Virus record (IMG/VR): IMGVR_UViG_3300047168_000071
Coordinates: 1 to 30,720 of that record
DNA length: 30,720 bases
Source: a virus
Reading direction: 5' to 3' (one strand)
Both the position numbers and the translations under genes were made by a program. Below are positions 14,374 through 21,848 of this stretch, one piece after another. Under the pieces are notes generated by a model. It worked only from the letters and a program-made list of their open reading frames with translations, was not told the DNA's origin and did no database searches. Position 1 is the first letter of the stretch. Each line of letters begins with the position of its first letter.

Positions 14374-14798
14374 GCCCGGCCTCGCTTCTTTGCGCCGGGG
14401 CGCCGATAGAGCTTTTCGCCGGTCGCCGGATCGATGGAGGCGACGAGCGCCCCCTTCCGGACTTGCGCGTCCAGATAGGCGGTCACCTCCGCCTCAAGCC
14501 CGACCTGAACGGCTTCCTCGACGAGCGCCGGGTTGCGCTTCATGAATTCGAGCGCCGCCTTCCGCCACACGGCGAAGATGCGCTTGTCGTCCTGGCTCAT
14601 GAGGAAGAGCGCCGCGCCGGCATCGATAGAGCCCTGCCCGAAAAGCTCGGCGAGAATGTCGACGACCTTCCCTTCCCCGTGCCCCTCGCAAAGCTGAACG
14701 ATGCGGCGGGCGAAGGCCGGCCCGTCGAGCTTCGCCAACGCGGCGTGCTTCGAGCGCAGGGCCTTGATGGTCGCGTCGTAATTCGCGTGTCCGGTCAT
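14370..14798 (-). CDS. Hypothetical helical protein (142 aa)
   Basis: A 142-residue mostly helical protein. It includes an RRIVQLCEGHGEGKVVDILAE segment, a central hydrophobic helix (AALFLMSQDDKRIFAVW) and a basic C-terminus KKRGRA. Start ATG 14798 in an ATGA overlap. No domain recognised. It sits between a metallophosphoesterase and a helicase gene, which points to nucleic-acid metabolism without proving it. Confidence 0.75.
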   Translation of the reverse strand: MTGHANYDATIKALRSKHAALAKLDGPAFARRIVQLCEGHGEGKVVDILAELFGQGSIDAGAALFLMSQDDKRIFAVWRKAALEFMKRNPALVEEAVQVGLEAEVTAYLDAQVRKGALVASIDPATGEKLYRRPGAKKRGRA

Positions 14799-15055
14799 GC
14801 CCGCCCCACCGTCTTCGTGAGCCCGGCAACCGCCTCGCCATTTCCAAGCTCAATGTTCCGAAGGACGATTGCCATCGCCCTATCAGCGGTCATGAGCCGC
14901 TGATCCTGAAATGCGATGCACTGCCCGACGAGGTGCCCGGCAAGCGCGAGCATTTGTTCGGCCGGCAGACGGCCGGCGTGCTTCGACAGAAGCGCGAGCA
15001 CGTCCTCGCGGAACGCCAGCATCTCCTCCGTTGGCTTGACCAAGCGCCCCGTCAT
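14795..15055 (-). CDS. Small hypothetical helical protein (86 aa)
   Basis: An 86-residue helical protein (for example EEMLAFREDVLALLSKHAGRLP and EQMLALAGHLVGQCIAF). Start ATG at 15055 overlapping the helicase stop by ATGA. Possible dimeric helical bundle. No known family seen. Confidence 0.72.
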   Translation of the reverse strand: MTGRLVKPTEEMLAFREDVLALLSKHAGRLPAEQMLALAGHLVGQCIAFQDQRLMTADRAMAIVLRNIELGNGEAVAGLTKTVGRA

Positions 15056-16191
15056 GCGACCACCGTGATCCTTTCCGCCGCGCGCGTGATGCCGGTGTAG
15101 AGCCAGCGATTTCGGTCCTCGCTGAAGGCCCGGCTCTCGTCGAAGAGATAGACGTTGCCCCACTGCGAGCCCTGCGCCTTGTGCACGGTGATCGCGTAGC
15201 CAAAATCAAAGCGGTCGTAGCGGCGGATTTCCTTCCAAGGCAGATCAATCTCCTCGCCCCTGAAATCTTCGATCCGGGCGGCCGTCTCGATCCAAAAGTC
15301 CGAACCTTCCTCGGAGAGCTTCAGGCGCACGTCGCCATCCGGGTCGCTGCTGCGGCCGTCCAGATGCGGCGCGAGGGCCGCGCTTTCGGCGGCCCACATC
15401 TGCCCGTTGAAAAGCCCGGACTGCGCGTTGTTGCGAAGGCAAATCAGGCGCTCGCCCCGGCAAGGGATATCGCCCTCGTGACCATTCAGCGCGCGGATGC
15501 GAGCGTTGTAGCTGCGGCGCGAGCGATTGAGACCGACGAGCACCTGATCGGCGTCGAGCACCTCCGAACGATCGACTTCGCGCAGGCTGATGATCTGGCT
15601 GTCGCCGTAGCGCCCGCGACCGAGCGCCTTCCCTTGGCGGACATCCATCGAAAGGGCGATGATCGGGTTGTCGCGCGCCTGGCGATGAACCTCGGTCAGC
15701 ATGAAATCGGGCTCGCCCTCGGTGAAGAAGCCGGCGTCTTTGACGGGCGGAAGCTGCGCGGGGTCTCCGAGCACGAGAACCGGCGTTCCGAAAGACAGCA
15801 GATCGGCGGCAAGCTCCGCGCCGACCATCGAGACCTCATCGATGATCACGAGGGCCGCGTTCGCCACGGCCGAGCCGGGGTTCAGCACGAAAGTCGGCTC
15901 GCCCCCTGCCCCCTTTTTCTTCGGCCGCCCCTCCTTGTCGAGCGTGTAGATCAGGGAGTGGATCGTCGAGGCCCCGACGCAGCCCTTCGAGCGCATGACG
16001 AGCGCCGCCTTGCCGGTGAAGGCGCCGAAGACAACCGCGCCATCGACGCCCTCGGCGAGGTGGCGGGCGAGCGTCGACTTCCCCGTGCCAGCATAGCCGG
16101 CGAGATAGAACCCCGGGCGGCCGGCCGGCGCCCGAAGCCAGTCGCGCGCCGCCTTCAGCGCGGCGTCCTGCTGGGGCGACCACTCAGGCAT
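15052..16191 (-). CDS. RecD-like superfamily 1 DNA helicase
   Basis: A 379-residue ATP-driven 5'-to-3' helicase of the RecD/Dda type. Motifs in order: GYAGTGKST (32-40, Walker A), STIHSL (75-80), VIIDEVSM (115-122, Walker B), GDPAQLPPV (142-150, motif III), HRQA (169-172), then near the C-terminus ITVHKAQGSQW and LYTGITRA (motifs V and VI). The protein is the short, Dda-like form rather than full RecD2. Start chosen at ATG 16191 (8-base overlap with the upstream gene); ATG 16209 would add six residues and neither has a strong ribosome site. Likely works in phage replication or recombination. Confidence 0.92.
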   Translation of the reverse strand: MPEWSPQQDAALKAARDWLRAPAGRPGFYLAGYAGTGKSTLARHLAEGVDGAVVFGAFTGKAALVMRSKGCVGASTIHSLIYTLDKEGRPKKKGAGGEPTFVLNPGSAVANAALVIIDEVSMVGAELAADLLSFGTPVLVLGDPAQLPPVKDAGFFTEGEPDFMLTEVHRQARDNPIIALSMDVRQGKALGRGRYGDSQIISLREVDRSEVLDADQVLVGLNRSRRSYNARIRALNGHEGDIPCRGERLICLRNNAQSGLFNGQMWAAESAALAPHLDGRSSDPDGDVRLKLSEEGSDFWIETAARIEDFRGEEIDLPWKEIRRYDRFDFGYAITVHKAQGSQWGNVYLFDESRAFSEDRNRWLYTGITRAAERITVVA

Positions 16192-16384
16192 TGCGGCGCT
16201 TTCGGGCATTGCGAGCCCATGCTTCGACCGCGAAGAAGGTGTCGTCGGTCTTGCTCTCGGCTCGCTCCGCCAGATCACGGAGGACCGCAAGGGTGCAGGC
16301 GAGCACGAGGAGGACGCCGAGAAGCGGGACGGCGAGGATCGCCTTCCAGAAGACGAGGCGGCGGCGAGGGACGCTGACGGCCAT
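16184..16384 (-). CDS. Small single-span membrane protein (66 aa)
   Basis: A 66-residue protein with basic N-terminus, one transmembrane helix (about residues 12-36, AILAVPLLGVLLVLACTLAVL) and a charged C-terminal tail with RNARKRRNA. Positive residues before the helix suggest the N-terminus stays in the cytoplasm. ATG 16384 overlaps the upstream stop as TGATG; a GTG one codon earlier is also possible. Not a recognisable holin pair, though a membrane role such as exclusion is possible. Confidence 0.72.
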   Translation of the reverse strand: MAVSVPRRRLVFWKAILAVPLLGVLLVLACTLAVLRDLAERAESKTDDTFFAVEAWARNARKRRNA

Positions 16385-17082
16385 CACGCCACCTCCTTCC
16401 GAAGCCGATCAATCCGGCGATCAAGCTCGGCCTGCCGGGCCTCGCAGGCCGCGACCTTGACGACGGCCTCGTCGGTCGCCGCGATCAGCCGATTGACTTC
16501 CTGGCGCGCCGCCGTCAGCGCGGCGGCGGCGGACGACTGCTCCGCCAGAAGTTGCCGGACGAATTCCGGCTCGTGCACCGGGCCGAAAAGCTCGTCGCGG
16601 ACCTCGCTCACCCATGCGCGTGGAACGCCGAGGTCTTTGGCAATGCGGCTGTCCGTCCAGCCCTCGACGTAGCCGACGCGCTCGTCGACATAGACCTCGT
16701 GGAGCTTGAGATTGATGATCCGCTTCTCTTCCCGCGACATCGCGCGGGGCGGTTCGGCACGCGGTGCCGGCGGCTGCGGTTGGGTGTTCAAGGTGGCCTC
16801 CTGCTTCGGGACAAGTTTGAGAACGGGCGCGGGGCGAGCGGCCCTCGGCGCCGGCTTCGACGGCGCCGCAAGGCAGGACGGACAAACGTCGTCCTTCGCC
16901 CGCCGTCCGATCAGCCAGCCGAGACCCCGGAAGCGTTGCTCGGCCGCCTTCGGTGGCGCATGGCGCGCGCCGTGGTATCGGAAGAGCTCGAAGCCGCCGC
17001 AGCGGCTGCATTCGATGCGATAGGCGCTCCGGCGCTCATTGCCGTGCCAGACGCTGACGCGTTCGAACTGGCGCTCTCTCAT
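16384..17082 (-). CDS. Zinc-binding, HTH and coiled-coil protein (232 aa)
   Basis: A 232-residue protein with two CxxC pairs (Cys25/Cys28 and Cys67/Cys70) forming a probable zinc ribbon. A Pro/Ala linker follows, then a helix-turn-helix-like stretch (GWTDSRIAKDLGVPRAWVSEVR, about 141-162) and a coiled coil from about 178 to 230. This arrangement fits a DNA-binding regulator or replication adaptor. Start ATG 17082 with GAGG upstream and ATGA overlap to the small gene before it. No named family assigned. Confidence 0.78.
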   Translation of the reverse strand: MRERQFERVSVWHGNERRSAYRIECSRCGGFELFRYHGARHAPPKAAEQRFRGLGWLIGRRAKDDVCPSCLAAPSKPAPRAARPAPVLKLVPKQEATLNTQPQPPAPRAEPPRAMSREEKRIINLKLHEVYVDERVGYVEGWTDSRIAKDLGVPRAWVSEVRDELFGPVHEPEFVRQLLAEQSSAAAALTAARQEVNRLIAATDEAVVKVAACEARQAELDRRIDRLRKEVA

Positions 17083-17246
17083 TGCGAGACCTCGCGCCGC
17101 TCGGTGAGCGCGAGATATTCGCGCCGCATGGACGCGCGCCGGTCCGGGTTCTCGTCGAACTGAAGGGCGCGCTCGATCTCGGCGAGAAGCTGCCGGCGAG
17201 CGGCGTCGCCGAGGGGCTTCGAGGGGACGGTCGGGGCGGCGATCAC
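17079..17246 (-). CDS. Very small hypothetical protein (55 aa)
   Basis: A 55-residue protein not obvious from long-frame scans. It starts with GTG at 17246 in a GTGA overlap and ends in an ATGA overlap with the next gene, so both neighbours support it. The sequence is basic and acidic in alternation (RRQLLAEIERALQFDENPD), a likely single long helix. Function unknown. Confidence 0.68.
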   Translation of the reverse strand: MIAAPTVPSKPLGDAARRQLLAEIERALQFDENPDRRASMRREYLALTERREVSQ

Positions 17247-17941
17247 TCGTCACCCCCTTCAGTCCGCCCTTCGATCCGAAGCGGCAGGGAGCCGCCCAGG
17301 GCTTCGAGGCCGGCGCGCTGAAGCGCCTGTGTCATGTAGCCGTGGACTTCCGCCTTCGCCTTCTCGACCGTCTCCTCCATGTGCTCGCTGAACTGGCTGG
17401 CGACGAAGGGAAGGTTCGAAGACAGATCGCGGAGGAGGGCTTCGATGCCTCCCTTCAGATACGCCGCCTTGCCCTTCGGCAGGCCGAGCCCGTCGATCTC
17501 AGCAAGCATCGCCTTCAGGCCGTCGATCCCCTTGGCGAGCTTCGCTTCCATTTCCGAGCGGAACTGATCGACGCGGCTTGCCGGATCGGGCAAGCCCGGA
17601 ACCATCGCGCGGTCGATGTGCTGGATCGTGCAAGGCACGCCCGAGCCGATGTTCGGCGCCGAGACGAAGGTCGCCCACTGCGCCTCGGTCAGCGCGACCT
17701 CGATCAACTCGTCGCGGGCGAAGTGCCAATCCCGAGAAAGGTCGCGGCGAAGCTCGCTGCGGGCGATCCTGATCGTCATGAAGGCGTTGTGGCGGAAGTC
17801 GCTCGCATAGAGCGCGCGCGAGCCCGAGACGCGAGACGCCCCGATCTGCCCAAACGCCGGGTGCCGAGAGACTGTCTGCTTCAGGCCGCCGGGGCCTGTT
17901 TCCTCGGTGACCTCCGGCTCCTGAATTGGCCGTGTGCTCAT
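17243..17941 (-). CDS. Conserved phage hypothetical protein (232 aa)
   Basis: A 232-residue protein with an N-terminal segment HPAFGQIGASRVSG followed by strands and the recognisable stretch RDWHFARDELIEVALTEAQWATFVSAPNIGSGVPCTI, seen in phage proteins of unknown function located near replication genes. The C-terminal half is a long helix pair (about 120-215), probably a coiled coil. Start ATG 17941, ATGA overlap with the methylase. Role unknown; its place beside methylase and HTH genes suggests DNA-linked work. Confidence 0.8.
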   Translation of the reverse strand: MSTRPIQEPEVTEETGPGGLKQTVSRHPAFGQIGASRVSGSRALYASDFRHNAFMTIRIARSELRRDLSRDWHFARDELIEVALTEAQWATFVSAPNIGSGVPCTIQHIDRAMVPGLPDPASRVDQFRSEMEAKLAKGIDGLKAMLAEIDGLGLPKGKAAYLKGGIEALLRDLSSNLPFVASQFSEHMEETVEKAKAEVHGYMTQALQRAGLEALGGSLPLRIEGRTEGGDE

Positions 17942-18666
17942 GCGCTGGCTCCTCCCCTCTTGCGCCAGAGCCCTCGCTCGACGCGCTCGAACGCGCCGCG
18001 CTTGAGCGTCTGTCTGATCTTTTCGCGGTAGTGGACATTCGCGGTCGTCTTCGGGTGGCCGACGAACGCGCGGTAGATTTCGGCGAGGCTGATCGGCCCT
18101 TCCGCCTGGGCGAAGACCGCCTCAAGCGCCTCACGCCAAGACGGCACGATGGCCTGAACGATGACCGAGCGAGGAAGGCGGAGCGGCACGAAGGCGCCGT
18201 CAATCGGCGCCGCCGCGAGAATGTCGCGATCCTCGTCGCCGTAGGCGATCAAGACCGAGGGCGCGCCGCCGTTGCGCTTGGCGCGCGAGCCGTCCGCCCG
18301 GTGGAAGTGAAGGCGCCCATGAAGAAAGAGCAGGCCGGTCGCCGCCTGCCAAACGCTGCGGTGGAAGGGCCTCGTCTCCGTCCGTGCGAAGATCAGCGCG
18401 ACGCCGCGATTGTGCTCGACCATGCGGACGAGGAAGCGCGCGATCAGCGCGGTCGAATAAGGCGGGTTGAGCCAGACACGCCCGAACCACGGAAGGGTCA
18501 GGCCGTCGTCTTCCTGCGTGTAGTGGGATTGGGCGGTCGGCCAGGGGCGATCAGCGTGCGTGCACGGATCGAGGTCGAAGCTCTCCGCGCCGCCGAGCGC
18601 GTCGATGATCGCGGGCGGCGTGAACCACGTCACGCTCTCGGCGCGGCTGCTTTGATGGCCGCCCAT
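17938..18666 (-). CDS. Phage DNA N6-adenine methyltransferase with winged-helix tail
   Basis: A 242-residue phage Dam-type adenine methylase. Motif FDLDPC (30-35) and catalytic VWLNPPYS (64-71) are those of the PF05869-type family, followed by FARTETRPFHR. Residues about 175-242 form an extra winged-helix-like domain (SLAEIYRAFVGHPKTTANVHYR, then LKRGAFERVERGLWRK) that probably helps DNA recognition. Start ATG 18666, GAGG upstream. A longer frame upstream reads through the neighbouring gene and is not used. It would methylate adenine in phage and possibly host DNA. Confidence 0.9.
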   Translation of the reverse strand: MGGHQSSRAESVTWFTPPAIIDALGGAESFDLDPCTHADRPWPTAQSHYTQEDDGLTLPWFGRVWLNPPYSTALIARFLVRMVEHNRGVALIFARTETRPFHRSVWQAATGLLFLHGRLHFHRADGSRAKRNGGAPSVLIAYGDEDRDILAAAPIDGAFVPLRLPRSVIVQAIVPSWREALEAVFAQAEGPISLAEIYRAFVGHPKTTANVHYREKIRQTLKRGAFERVERGLWRKRGGASA

Positions 18667-18674
18667 GCCGCGCC

Positions 18675-18983
18675 TCACGCCGGCGCCTTTCCAAGAGCGG
18701 CGCGGCCGGCGGCCCTGATGCGGTAGACCTTCGCACCCCGCCCCGCCCAAATTTTCCTGCCGTTCTCGCCATCGGGCGGGTCTTCCCCGCCGCGCTGTTT
18801 GAACTGGACGAGGCCCTTCTTTGCGAGAGCGTTCAGGCTGCCGGAATGATGGCTGCCGTTGGTCCCGCCGATGTCCATCGGCTGAACCCACTTCCTCGGA
18901 TACAGGCTACGGTGGTTCGCGAAGTCGAGGCCCTCAAGGGCCTCGCGCTGGTTGGGGGTGAGCTTTCCCTTGCGGGCGGTCAC
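18675..18983 (-). CDS. Winged-helix-like small protein (102 aa)
   Basis: A 102-residue basic protein with the shape of a winged helix: GTNGSHHSGSLNALAKKGLVQFKQRGG is a recognition helix followed by a wing, then KVYRIRAAGRAAL as the closing strand and helix. Start ATG 18983 with ATGA overlap. Probably binds DNA and may act as a regulator or as part of the methylase unit. No named family. Confidence 0.75.
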   Translation of the reverse strand: MTARKGKLTPNQREALEGLDFANHRSLYPRKWVQPMDIGGTNGSHHSGSLNALAKKGLVQFKQRGGEDPPDGENGRKIWAGRGAKVYRIRAAGRAALGKAPA

Positions 18984-19576
18984 TTGCCGCCCCCTTCCCG
19001 CTCGAAGGCATCAGCGACCGCGAGGATCGTGTTCAGGGGCGTCAGCTTGCCGCGCAGATAGAAGAAATGGCGGACGAAGACCGCGCCCTTGTGGCCGTGA
19101 ACGATGTGGGCGCTGACCGAAACCGGCAGCCCGCCGAAGAGCCGGGCGACCGCAAGGCCCTCGACGAATTGCGCCCGGCGCCGCTCAAGCTCCTCAACGA
19201 CCGAGCGGCGAACCGCCTCGGCGCGGAGCTCGATCTCGGGCTTTACCGGCGGCTGGGAAATCTCGGCGCCCTTGATCGCGGCGCGGAGGAAGATCAGGTC
19301 GCGGACGACGGCGAAATTCGGGGAATAGCGAGCGGCGACCTCGAAATGCCGGTCGCGGACGTGGTGCAGATCGCTGGGGATGTCCCAATAATCGGCGTGG
19401 TTCTGTTTTTCGGTCTCAGGGGTGCGAGCGGCGAGGATCGCGCTCATTAGCTCGTCGTGGATCGAGGCATAGCCCCGGTTCAGGTTATCGAGAGCCCGCT
19501 TCCGTGCGGCTTCGCTTAGGAAGCCCTTCTCGAAGTCGGCCTGGGCGAAGGCGATGCGGTCCGAAACGGTAGGCAT
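18980..19576 (-). CDS. Hypothetical protein heading the second leftward unit (198 aa)
   Basis: A 198-residue protein with helices in the N-terminal half (including LNRGYASIHDELMSAILAA and DYWDIPSDLHHVRDRHFEVAARYSP) and a C-terminal hydrophobic segment (VSVSAHIVHGHKGAVFVRHFFYL). His-rich stretches could bind metal, but no catalytic pattern is secure. Start ATG 19576. It is the first gene after a 93-base spacer that contains two ATTTGCAAA-type sites, so it likely begins a separately controlled operon. Confidence 0.75.
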   Translation of the reverse strand: MPTVSDRIAFAQADFEKGFLSEAARKRALDNLNRGYASIHDELMSAILAARTPETEKQNHADYWDIPSDLHHVRDRHFEVAARYSPNFAVVRDLIFLRAAIKGAEISQPPVKPEIELRAEAVRRSVVEELERRRAQFVEGLAVARLFGGLPVSVSAHIVHGHKGAVFVRHFFYLRGKLTPLNTILAVADAFEREGGGK

Positions 19577-19602
19577 GGGCGGCGGCCCCTCGGTTGTTCA
19601 GC

Positions 19603-19628
19603 ATTTGCAAATTGCCATTTTTGCAAAT
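19603..19628. promoter_or_regulatory. Tandem ATTTGCAAAT-type operators
   Basis: Perfect palindrome ATTTGCAAAT at 19603-19612 and TTTGCAAAT at 19620-19628, centres 16 bases apart, with a third partial TGCAA at 19633-19637. They lie 27-52 bases upstream of the ATG at 19576 and in the AT-richest part of this spacer. Same motif as the operon heads at 25476, 26590 and 8980. Confidence 0.65.
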
Positions 19629-19669
19629 CTTCTGCAACTGAAAGAGGCGCCAACCCCGAGAAATAACGC

Positions 19670-19972
19670 CTAGCCGGCAGGCCCCTCCCCCGCTTTTCCA
19701 ACCGCTGCGTGAGCCCGGCGGAAGCGGGCCTCAAAGCCGGCGCGGGCCTTACGGCGCATCTCCCGCGCGGGCAGGCGGCCGATAAGCTCCCCCGCCGTAT
19801 CGGCGAGGGCTTCGAGGGCGGCGGTCGTATCGCCGATGGGATCGCCGGCCGCGTCCCGGCGGCCGTAGCGCCGGAACCACTCGACGATGGCAATGCCGAC
19901 GTAGACAGCGAGCTTCGGCACAGCCTTGGCTTCAGGCGGCGGCGCGTCCTTCGGGGCTTCAGGGGCTTGCAT
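19670..19972 (-). CDS. Small hypothetical protein, last gene of the replication unit (100 aa)
   Basis: A 100-residue protein with an Ala/Pro-rich N-terminus, one hydrophobic helix (KLAVYVGIAIVEWFRRYGRR, about 19-38) and a helical basic C-terminus. The helix could be membrane-associated or buried. Start ATG 19972 preceded by GAGGAG. It ends 57 bases before the operator pair. Function unknown. Confidence 0.72.
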   Translation of the reverse strand: MQAPEAPKDAPPPEAKAVPKLAVYVGIAIVEWFRRYGRRDAAGDPIGDTTAALEALADTAGELIGRLPAREMRRKARAGFEARFRRAHAAVGKAGEGPAG

Positions 19973-19986
19973 CGCGGGGGTCTCCT

Positions 19987-20529
19987 CTATCGGTTCGCAT
20001 CTTCGATGGGCTTGCGGTCGCGGACGAGCCCGACCGCGATCAGAAAGTAGGCTCGGGCGAGCCGGCGCTTTGCCGTCTCGCGAGCGAAGCCGCGCCGGAC
20101 CGCCTCGCGCTGCCAAGAGCGAATGCGCAAAGCGCGGCAGCGCAGCCAGATGTTCAGCGCGGCGAGCGCCTGCGCCTCGACGACATAGCGGCGCCACGTC
20201 AGCGCGTCCTCGGCCATCGTGACTTGGCGGGCGCTCGGCTGAAGCACGATCCGATTGTGGTCGCGGTCGCGCTCGCCCTCTTGCTGCTCCTCCTGCGCGA
20301 GCAGATCGGCGAACTCGCGAAGGACCGGCGGCCAGGCGTTGCCGAACTCCTTCGGCGCGGTCCGGCCCGACGTGCGCTCGATCAGGCGCGCCGCCTGGGA
20401 AAGCCGCTCGCGGATGATCTCGATGGCGTTCTCGGGCAGCCCCTCGGTCTCGCGGGCAAGCCGCCGAAGATCGGCGCCGGCCGCATGCTCGCGGACCGCC
20501 CGCCTCGCCTCTTGCCGATTGGCGCGCAT
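19987..20529 (-). CDS. DUF6362-like phage protein with helix-turn-helix (180 aa)
   Basis: A 180-residue helical protein. The pattern WPPVLREFADLL, then SARQVTMAEDALTW and RGFARETAKRRLARAYFLIAVGL resembles the DUF6362 family common in alphaproteobacterial phages, whose last helices form an HTH. ATG 20529 overlaps the helicase stop as TGATG. A longer upstream frame is the read-through of the helicase gene and is rejected. Function is unknown but it sits with primase and helicase genes. Confidence 0.72.
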   Translation of the reverse strand: MRANRQEARRAVREHAAGADLRRLARETEGLPENAIEIIRERLSQAARLIERTSGRTAPKEFGNAWPPVLREFADLLAQEEQQEGERDRDHNRIVLQPSARQVTMAEDALTWRRYVVEAQALAALNIWLRCRALRIRSWQREAVRRGFARETAKRRLARAYFLIAVGLVRDRKPIEDANR

Positions 20530-21848
20530 CAAATGCCCTCCATGTTCTGCTGCCCCTTGCCGAGATCGTCGCTTGCGGCGACTTCGGGCTCCCGCTCCTC
20601 GACGCCACGCAGCTTGACGCCGCGCACGCGCTTCCCGGCGAACCACATCCAGTGCCCCGACGAACCGATGACGCGATTTCTAATGAGGGATTTGGTCGCC
20701 CGGCCCCACCGCTGGCGCAGACGCCCGAGCACCTTTTCCTCGTCGCCTTCCTCGGTATTGGCATAACGCTCGCGGAAGAGAGCCCGGACCTTCTCGGCGT
20801 CGACCACGAGCGTGATGTTGCTCGGCGACTTCAGGTCTTGCGGCGGCATCTCGCCGTGCACGCCGATGGCGTCGCTCAAGACGCGGAGGAATTCGACCTC
20901 GCTCTGATTTGCGGGATAGCCGCGCTCGCGCCGGGCGCCATTCTCGTCGAGCGGCTGCTCGCGATTGACGACGACGCATGAAGTGATCGGGTCCGCATCG
21001 TCGTCGTGATCGACCGTGATCGGCTTCAACACGAACGGATGCGAGGCGCCGGCTGCGCCGGCCTTGAACTTCCTCACGACCCACTTGTTGGTGGGCTCCT
21101 CGTTGGATCGAGGCGTCACCTCCCAAGTGAAGTCGGCGGCGCCGAGAAGCGCCTCGTGGCCGCGCGGTCCCCGCCCGACCTCCTTCCCGCCGTGATGCAC
21201 GCCGACCACCGCGACCTGAAGCTCTTTCTGAATGGCCTCGCAATTGCGGACGAAGCCGCCCATGACCGCGCTGTCGTTCTCGTTGCCGCCGGCAAGCGCG
21301 CGGCTCACCGTGTCGATCACCACCGCCCCGACGCCGACGCCGCATTTCTCGCGCATCAGGAGGTCGATGCCGCGCACTTCCTCAGTCAGCCGCTTCGTGT
21401 CCGCGTCGCTCGATGCGAGGTCGACTGAAGTCGGCAGGAAGACGAACGGCAGCGGCGTCTCGGGATCAAGGCCCTGATTGAGCCGCCAAGCATGAAGGCG
21501 GATCACGAAGTCGTCGGAGCCCTCGGCGACGAGATAGACGACGCCGAAGCCGTTCAGGCGATAGCCGAACCACTCTTTGTCCTCGACGCGGCGCGCTTCG
21601 AGCGCGGCGGCCGAGCCGTTCAGCATCAGGTCGGCGAGCAAAAAGGATTTCCCGCAGCCGGGCGGCCCGAAGAGGATGCCGAACGATCGTGCGAGAATGA
21701 GGTCTTTCACCAGCCAATCGCGGCGGGCCGGCTTGCGGCCGGCCTCGTTGAACCAAGTCGCGCCGAAGTGCGACCGGAAGGGCTTGATGACCGGGAGCGC
21801 CAGGCGCTCGAATTCCTCGAACGAAAGGGTTGCCGGAACCTGCGTCAT
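20529..21848 (-). CDS. RepA-like hexameric replicative helicase / AAA ATPase
   Basis: A 439-residue RecA-fold ATPase of the RepA/AAA_25 type. Walker A is GPPGCGKSF at about residues 61-69, Walker B is GAVVIDTVSR, and the later VHHGGK and RGHEALLGAAD match the sensor loop of RepA-type helicases. The C-terminal third (about 330-439) carries a winged-helix-like region followed by an acidic tail. Start ATG 21848, ATGA overlap with the primase. It should unwind DNA at the phage fork with the primase encoded just upstream. Confidence 0.88.
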   Translation of the reverse strand: MTQVPATLSFEEFERLALPVIKPFRSHFGATWFNEAGRKPARRDWLVKDLILARSFGILFGPPGCGKSFLLADLMLNGSAAALEARRVEDKEWFGYRLNGFGVVYLVAEGSDDFVIRLHAWRLNQGLDPETPLPFVFLPTSVDLASSDADTKRLTEEVRGIDLLMREKCGVGVGAVVIDTVSRALAGGNENDSAVMGGFVRNCEAIQKELQVAVVGVHHGGKEVGRGPRGHEALLGAADFTWEVTPRSNEEPTNKWVVRKFKAGAAGASHPFVLKPITVDHDDDADPITSCVVVNREQPLDENGARRERGYPANQSEVEFLRVLSDAIGVHGEMPPQDLKSPSNITLVVDAEKVRALFRERYANTEEGDEEKVLGRLRQRWGRATKSLIRNRVIGSSGHWMWFAGKRVRGVKLRGVEEREPEVAASDDLGKGQQNMEGI

